Source: Thalassobius sp034670005
GTDB lineage: Bacteria > Pseudomonadota > Alphaproteobacteria > Rhodobacterales > Rhodobacteraceae
Length of the DNA: 64,000 nucleotides
Direction of reading: 5' to 3'
Assembly: GCF_034670005.1 (NCBI RefSeq)
Contig: NZ_JAXMOH010000002.1
Span: 620,001-684,000 of the forward strand
A model generated the notes under the pieces. It searched no databases, was not told where the DNA came from, and saw nothing but the letters and a program-made list of their open reading frames with translations. How positions within the stretch are numbered: the stretch's first letter is position 1; each line of letters opens with the position of its first letter. Of the stretch, positions 59,802 to 64,000 are shown piece by piece. Made by a program: the position numbers and the translations under genes.

Positions 59802-61011
59802 GCGCTGCGGTCAATTCCCCCTTGCTGACCCCCAGAAGGTCGGTGAGGGGATAGGCCGCGTAAGAGGCCAGAGACACGCCGTAATAGCTGATCGCCACCA
59901 CTGACAGACCTTCGACGGTTTTTTGCAGTTTGAGTTGCTGATCGGCGCGGCGGTTCATGCTTTCGAGCAATTTCTGGTTCTGCGCAGACCGTTCCACATC
60001 CACCCGTGTCCGCAACAATTCCCCGGCCCGCATCGCCCGGTCGGCCATGGCTGCCAGACGTTCCTGGGTCGATTGCACCGTGCGCATGGCGGGCGCGTAG
60101 CGCCGCATCATGAATTCGTTGAAGGTCTGGCGCCCTTCGAAGCGTTGTTCGCGCAAAACGCCAATCCGTTGATGCACGATATTGCGATAGGCTTCGGTCG
60201 CCCCGAAGCGGAACGCGTTATGCGCCACCATCCGTTCCATTTCCGCCGATGTGCTGAGCAGCCCGGCCAAGGTAACGTCGGCGGCGGTGGTATCGTCGCC
60301 CATATGGTCCATCAGCCCGGTCAGTTTCATATCCATTTCGCCCAACTGCGCCGACAGTTGTTTGACGCGGGCGAAACCAAGCATCGACAGGCTTTTGTAA
60401 ATCTCGATTTCCGCCAGACGCTGCACGATCCGTCCGACCCGCCGCCGACCGGTGCCGGGATTGACGAATACGGCCAGGCGAGTATTGCCCGCCGTGTCCA
60501 GGCTGAAATCCGCAGCAATCGTGGCCGCATCATCAAGGGCCCGGCTGACCGCGACGCTGTCCGCGACGAACCAGTCATTGAGATGTTGTTCGATCTGGTC
60601 ACGTTCCGGGGCCTGCTGTACCCGGATATGAACCGCTGCGACCCGCACGCCCGGTGCCGTTGCCAGCCATTCCTCGGGGAACACTTCGAAATCGGCAGGA
60701 TCAAAGGCGCGTTCACTGAGCGTGTTGGCAAAGGCCGAATAGGTCACGAATTCGGTATGGCTTTCCCATCTCAGGATATGCCGCCCGATCTGACCGGAAT
60801 AATGCGTAGCCCCCGGTTGCGGATGCGGAGCACCATAGCGGTCCAGCAGCGCAATCAGGTGATCCATATCGGCCTGACGGTCCCGGCTAACCGCCTGATC
60901 GGCCTTTTTGACGGCCAGATAGACCGCAGTACAGGGCACATCCAGCGCCGGGAAAGGCCGCGCATGCAATTCGTTGGCCAGTTCATAGCGAAGCGGGTGA
61001 TCGGCAAGCAT
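59737..61011 (-). CDS. DUF3422 family membrane-anchored protein
   Basis: The 424-residue protein matches DUF3422 in its start (HPLRYELANELHARPFP), its middle (FVNPGTGRRRVGRIVQRLAEIEIYK, shown as GRIVQRLAEIEIYKSLSMLG) and its ending with two C-terminal membrane helices (about 375-392 and 402-418) followed by a basic tail. The long central part is helical and probably coiled coil. Function unknown; the family is widespread in Proteobacteria. The gene converges on the YeeE-like gene and shares 65 bp with it. The promoter should lie in the AT-rich stretch 61030-61110, but I cannot place it. Confidence 0.85.
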   Translation of the reverse strand: MLADHPLRYELANELHARPFPALDVPCTAVYLAVKKADQAVSRDRQADMDHLIALLDRYGAPHPQPGATHYSGQIGRHILRWESHTEFVTYSAFANTLSERAFDPADFEVFPEEWLATAPGVRVAAVHIRVQQAPERDQIEQHLNDWFVADSVAVSRALDDAATIAADFSLDTAGNTRLAVFVNPGTGRRRVGRIVQRLAEIEIYKSLSMLGFARVKQLSAQLGEMDMKLTGLMDHMGDDTTAADVTLAGLLSTSAEMERMVAHNAFRFGATEAYRNIVHQRIGVLREQRFEGRQTFNEFMMRRYAPAMRTVQSTQERLAAMADRAMRAGELLRTRVDVERSAQNQKLLESMNRRADQQLKLQKTVEGLSVVAISYYGVSLASYAAYPLTDLLGVSKGELTAALTLPVVAVVWWMIRRIQKKMH

Positions 61012-61195
61012 TCAAGGGACCTTCTGAGCAATTCGAATGCTGTTGTAGATCGCACAAAACTTCAAAAAGATAAAGCATTTTCAATAACTTGCAGGAATAC
61101 AACGGTATACCATGCAGAAAAGTGCCTGCTTTCGGGGGCTTGATCGATGTGAGCGCCCTCAAAGATCCGACCGGCCAGCGTCAAATCCATACAGA

Positions 61196-61221
61196 AAAGG
61201 GCGGCCCGAAGGCCGCCCTTT
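61196..61221 (-). terminator. Intrinsic terminator of the pnt operon
   Basis: A perfect 11-bp stem (61196-61206 with 61211-61221) closes on a CGAA loop (plus-strand sense); on the minus strand it ends in CCCTTTTCT. It lies 22 bp beyond the pntB stop codon. Confidence 0.88.
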
Positions 61222-61242
61222 GCATATCCGTAGTGACCGCGA

Positions 61243-62718
61243 TCAGCTGATCTTGGTCAGCAATTCGTCCAGCGACTTTTTGGCGTCGCCATAGAACATG
61301 CGGGTATTTTCTTTGTAGAACAGCGGGTTTTCGATGCCCGAATAACCGGTCCCCTGACCACGCTTGGACACGAAGACCTGTTTCGCTTTCCAGCATTCCA
61401 GAACCGGCATACCGGCGATGGGCGAATTCGGGTCTTCCTGTGCCGCGGGGTTCACGATGTCGTTGGAGCCAATCACGATCGCCACGTCGGTCGACGGGAA
61501 ATCATCATTGATTTCGTCCATTTCCATCACGATGTCATAGGGCACCTTGGCTTCGGCCAGAAGCACGTTCATGTGCCCCGGCAGACGACCGGCAACGGGG
61601 TGAATTGCGAAACGCACCTCTTTGCCCTTGGCGCGCAGACGCTTGGTCAGTTCGGACACCGATTGCTGTGCCTGCGCCACCGCCATGCCGTAACCCGGGA
61701 TGATGATGATGCTGTCGGCTTCGTCCAGAGCTGCAGCGACGCCGTCGGCGTCGATGGCAACCTGTTCGCCCTCGACTTCCATCGCCGGACCTGTGGTGCC
61801 GCCGAAGCCGCCCAGGATCACGCTGATGAAGGACCGGTTCATCGCCTTACACATGATGTAAGACAGGATCGCACCCGAGGACCCGACCAAAGCACCGGTC
61901 ACGATCAGCAGGTCATTGCCCAGCGTGAAGCCGATGGCCGACGCGGCCCAGCCCGAATAGGAGTTCAGCATCGACACCACCACAGGCATGTCGGCGCCGC
62001 CGATACCCATGATCAGGTGATAACCGATGAAGAAGGCCAGAAGCGTCATCAGGATCAACGACCACAGACCCGCCCCATTCATGAACATGATCAGCAGGAT
62101 GAAGCTGCCGAGAGCCGCGCCTGCGTTCAGCATATGACCGCCGGGCAGTTTCTTGGCCTTGCCATCCACCTTGCCGGCCAGTTTGCCAAAGGCAACGATA
62201 GACCCGGTGAAGGTGACAGCCCCGATGAACACGCCGAGGAAAACCTCGACCTTCAGGATGCTGATTTCAACCGGCGTTTTATGCGCCAGTTTCTCAGCAA
62301 AGCCCGCGATGCCCATGTCATGCAGCATGGCCATGCGGCCTGCTTCGTTCAGGGTCGAGGACAGGCCCTCTTTCATGGCCAGCACGTTTTGCAGTTCAAG
62401 TTCAGCGTTGAAACCGATGAAGACGGCGGCAAGACCAACGAAGCTGTGCAGCGCCGCCACCAGCTGAGGCATTTCGGTCATTTCGACCTTTTTTGCCACC
62501 ATCTGACCCAGGAAGGCGCCTGCGGCGACCATCACCAGAACGATCAGATAATTGCCCATGCCGGGGCCGAATATGGTGGCGAAAGCCGCCAGACCCATGC
62601 CGACGATGCCATACCAGACAGCGCGTTTCGCGCTTTCCTGACCGGACAGACCGCCCAAGCTGAGGATGAAGAGAACAGTTGCCGCGATATAGGCGGCAGA
62701 GACGATACCAATGCTCAT
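61243..62718 (-). CDS. pntB: NAD(P) transhydrogenase subunit beta
   Basis: Carries most of the proton-channel helices (domain II) and the NADP-binding domain III of the proton-translocating transhydrogenase, which makes NADPH from NADH. The 491-residue protein has nine or so N-terminal helices and then domain III with GYGMAVAQAQ (about 337-346), the NADP fold entry, and EMDEINDDFPSTDVAIVIGSNDIVNPAA (shown as IVIGSNDIVNPAA). It lies 17 bp after pntA and precedes a terminator. Confidence 0.96.
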   Translation of the reverse strand: MSIGIVSAAYIAATVLFILSLGGLSGQESAKRAVWYGIVGMGLAAFATIFGPGMGNYLIVLVMVAAGAFLGQMVAKKVEMTEMPQLVAALHSFVGLAAVFIGFNAELELQNVLAMKEGLSSTLNEAGRMAMLHDMGIAGFAEKLAHKTPVEISILKVEVFLGVFIGAVTFTGSIVAFGKLAGKVDGKAKKLPGGHMLNAGAALGSFILLIMFMNGAGLWSLILMTLLAFFIGYHLIMGIGGADMPVVVSMLNSYSGWAASAIGFTLGNDLLIVTGALVGSSGAILSYIMCKAMNRSFISVILGGFGGTTGPAMEVEGEQVAIDADGVAAALDEADSIIIIPGYGMAVAQAQQSVSELTKRLRAKGKEVRFAIHPVAGRLPGHMNVLLAEAKVPYDIVMEMDEINDDFPSTDVAIVIGSNDIVNPAAQEDPNSPIAGMPVLECWKAKQVFVSKRGQGTGYSGIENPLFYKENTRMFYGDAKKSLDELLTKIS

Positions 62719-62735
62719 TTATCCGCTCCCTTTCC

Positions 62736-64000
62736 TTAAGACTTCTGGAACATCGCCAACATGCGGCGGGTGACCATAAAGCCCCCAACGATGTTGATCG
62801 ACGCGATCAGGACAGAAATGGCCGACAGGATCACGACCAGCCAATTGCCGGACCCGATCTGCAACAGCGCACCAAGGATCACGATGCCCGAGATCGCGTT
62901 GGTCACTGCCATCAGCGGCGTGTGCAGCGAATGCGACACCCCCCAGATCACCTGGAAGCCGACGAAACAGGCCAGAGCGAAGACGATGAAATGGCTCATG
63001 AAGCTGGCCGGGGCAAACGCCCCCACCACCAGCATCAGCACCGCACCGACGGCCAGAAGAGTGACCTGGAACTTGGTCTGGGCCTTGAAGGCCGCCACTT
63101 CCTTAGCCCGCTTTTCTTCGGCGGTCAGTTCCTTGGGGGTCTCTTTCTTCTTGGCTGCGATCGCCTGAACTTTCGGCGGCGGCGGCGGGAAGGTGATATC
63201 GCCCTGGAACGTCACGGTCGCGCCGCGGATCACGTCGTCTTCCATGTTGTGATTGATCTGACCGTCCTTTTCGGGGGTCAGGTCGGTCATCATGTGACGA
63301 ATGTTGGTGGCGTAAAGCGTCGAGGCCTGCGCCGCCATCCGGCTGGGGAAATCGGTATAGCCGATGATGGTCACGCCATTGTCGGTCACGATTTTCTCGT
63401 CCGGCACGGTCAGTTTGCAGTTGCCGCCCTTTTCCGCCGCCAGATCGACGATCACGGAGCCCGGTTTCATGGCCTGAACCATGTCTTCGGTCCACAGTTC
63501 CGGTGCTTCGCGGTTCGGGATCAGCGCGGTGGTGATGACGATATCGACATCCGGTGCCAGTTCGCGGAACTTGGCCAGCTGCGCTTCGCGGAATTCAGGG
63601 CTGGACACAGAAGCATAGCCGCCGGTTGCCGCGCCGTCCTGCTGTTCTTCCTCGAAATCCAGATAGACGAATTCGGCGCCCATCGATTCGACCTGTTCGG
63701 CCACTTCGGGCCGCACGTCAAAGGCGAGGGTGATCGCGCCCAACGAGGTCGAGGTGCCGATCGCGGCCAGACCCGCAACGCCCGCCCCAACGACCAGAAC
63801 CTTGGCCGGGGGAACCTTGCCCGCTGCCGTGATCTGACCGGTGAAGAAACGGCCGAAGTTGTTACCCGCCTCGATCACCGCGCGGTAGCCCGCGATATTG
63901 GCCATCGACGACAGCGCATCCATTTTCTGAGCGCGGCTGATGCGCGGCACCATTTCCATGGCGATCACATTGGCGCCCTTGGATTTGGCCAGCGCCATGC
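62736..64000 (-). CDS. pntA: NAD(P) transhydrogenase subunit alpha, 5' end outside the window
   Basis: The visible 420 or so residues hold most of the NAD-binding domain I (VVGAGVAGLAAIGTS, the NAD-binding loop; GATVTFQGDITFPPPPP near its end) and the C-terminal membrane domain with three to four helices. The usual total is about 520 residues, so roughly 100 N-terminal residues lie beyond position 64000; the in-frame ATG at 63998 is internal. PntA is one chain here, not split into PntAa and PntAb as in Rhodospirillum. A Lys/Glu-rich segment (KKKETPKELTAEEKRAKE) links the two domains. Confidence 0.95.
   Translation of the reverse strand, partial: MALAKSKGANVIAMEMVPRISRAQKMDALSSMANIAGYRAVIEAGNNFGRFFTGQITAAGKVPPAKVLVVGAGVAGLAAIGTSTSLGAITLAFDVRPEVAEQVESMGAEFVYLDFEEEQQDGAATGGYASVSSPEFREAQLAKFRELAPDVDIVITTALIPNREAPELWTEDMVQAMKPGSVIVDLAAEKGGNCKLTVPDEKIVTDNGVTIIGYTDFPSRMAAQASTLYATNIRHMMTDLTPEKDGQINHNMEDDVIRGATVTFQGDITFPPPPPKVQAIAAKKKETPKELTAEEKRAKEVAAFKAQTKFQVTLLAVGAVLMLVVGAFAPASFMSHFIVFALACFVGFQVIWGVSHSLHTPLMAVTNAISGIVILGALLQIGSGNWLVVILSAISVLIASINIVGGFMVTRRMLAMFQKS

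Noticed and set aside
1..64000. Mobile island, CRISPR array, toxin-antitoxin pair or defence system
   Set aside because: I looked for repeat-spacer patterns, transposase and integrase motifs, tRNA-flanking direct repeats and paired small genes, and found none. The only compositional outliers are the two small genes at 8029-8517 and 19081-19329.

Overview
The window comes from an alphaproteobacterium, almost certainly a marine member of the Rhodobacteraceae (Roseobacter group). The support is the ectABC-ask compatible-solute operon, a 14-subunit nuo operon interleaved with small accessory genes and followed by birA-coaX-rnj, the tatABC-DUF815 gene order, an LpsB/LpcC-type LPS mannosyltransferase and the high G+C content. 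I saw no tRNA, rRNA, CRISPR array, insertion sequence, phage gene or plasmid replication gene. I cannot name a genus.

Layout. Positions 1-3966: the start of a divergent MarR-like regulator (minus strand), then the ectoine operon ectA-ectB-ectC-ask (plus). 4155-5264: an FbpC/PotA-type ABC ATPase without partners. 5419-7841: tatA-tatB-tatC plus a DUF815 AAA-type ATPase, closed by a strong terminator. 8029-8517: an isolated, AT-richer secreted protein. 8552-11759: birA-coaX-rnj (minus). 11895-29892: the complete nuoA-N operon (minus), transcribed from about 29,940 down to a terminator near 11,850. It carries nine extra open frames between the subunit genes. 30297-39001: a leucine/isovalerate degradation operon (minus), liuA - acyl-CoA synthetase - liuB - liuD - GST - liuE - liuC. 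39209-41111: a DegT-type aminotransferase and phosphoglycolate phosphatase (minus). 41250-45108: glmU-glmS-AlkD-like (plus). 45172-45621: a lipoprotein (minus). 45706-49095: moaA-waaA-LPS glycosyltransferase (plus). 49092-58512: a divergent peptide-uptake locus in which three M20 hydrolases and a fused ABC ATPase (minus) face the binding protein and two permeases (plus). 58740-61011: a YeeE/YedE transporter and a convergent DUF3422 protein. 61243-64000: pntB and the 3' part of pntA (minus).

How the genes work together. The ect operon makes ectoine from aspartate semialdehyde and brings its own aspartokinase; no ectoine hydroxylase gene is present. The nuo genes encode NADH:quinone oxidoreductase, and pntAB encodes the proton-pumping transhydrogenase. 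The liu operon turns isovaleryl-CoA into acetyl-CoA and acetoacetate. glmU/glmS make UDP-GlcNAc for peptidoglycan and lipid A, and waaA plus the glycosyltransferase build the LPS inner core. The peptide ABC system and its co-transcribed amidohydrolases look like one unit for importing and deacylating peptides or N-acyl amino acids.

Most of the window is conserved core genome. The least explained parts are the accessory genes inside the nuo operon (including a 48-codon membrane ORF, a 44% G+C insert, and a tryptophan-containing motif shared by NuoE and its neighbouring membrane protein), a direct repeat in the ect promoter region, a palindrome upstream of liuA, and a dispersed intergenic motif present three times.
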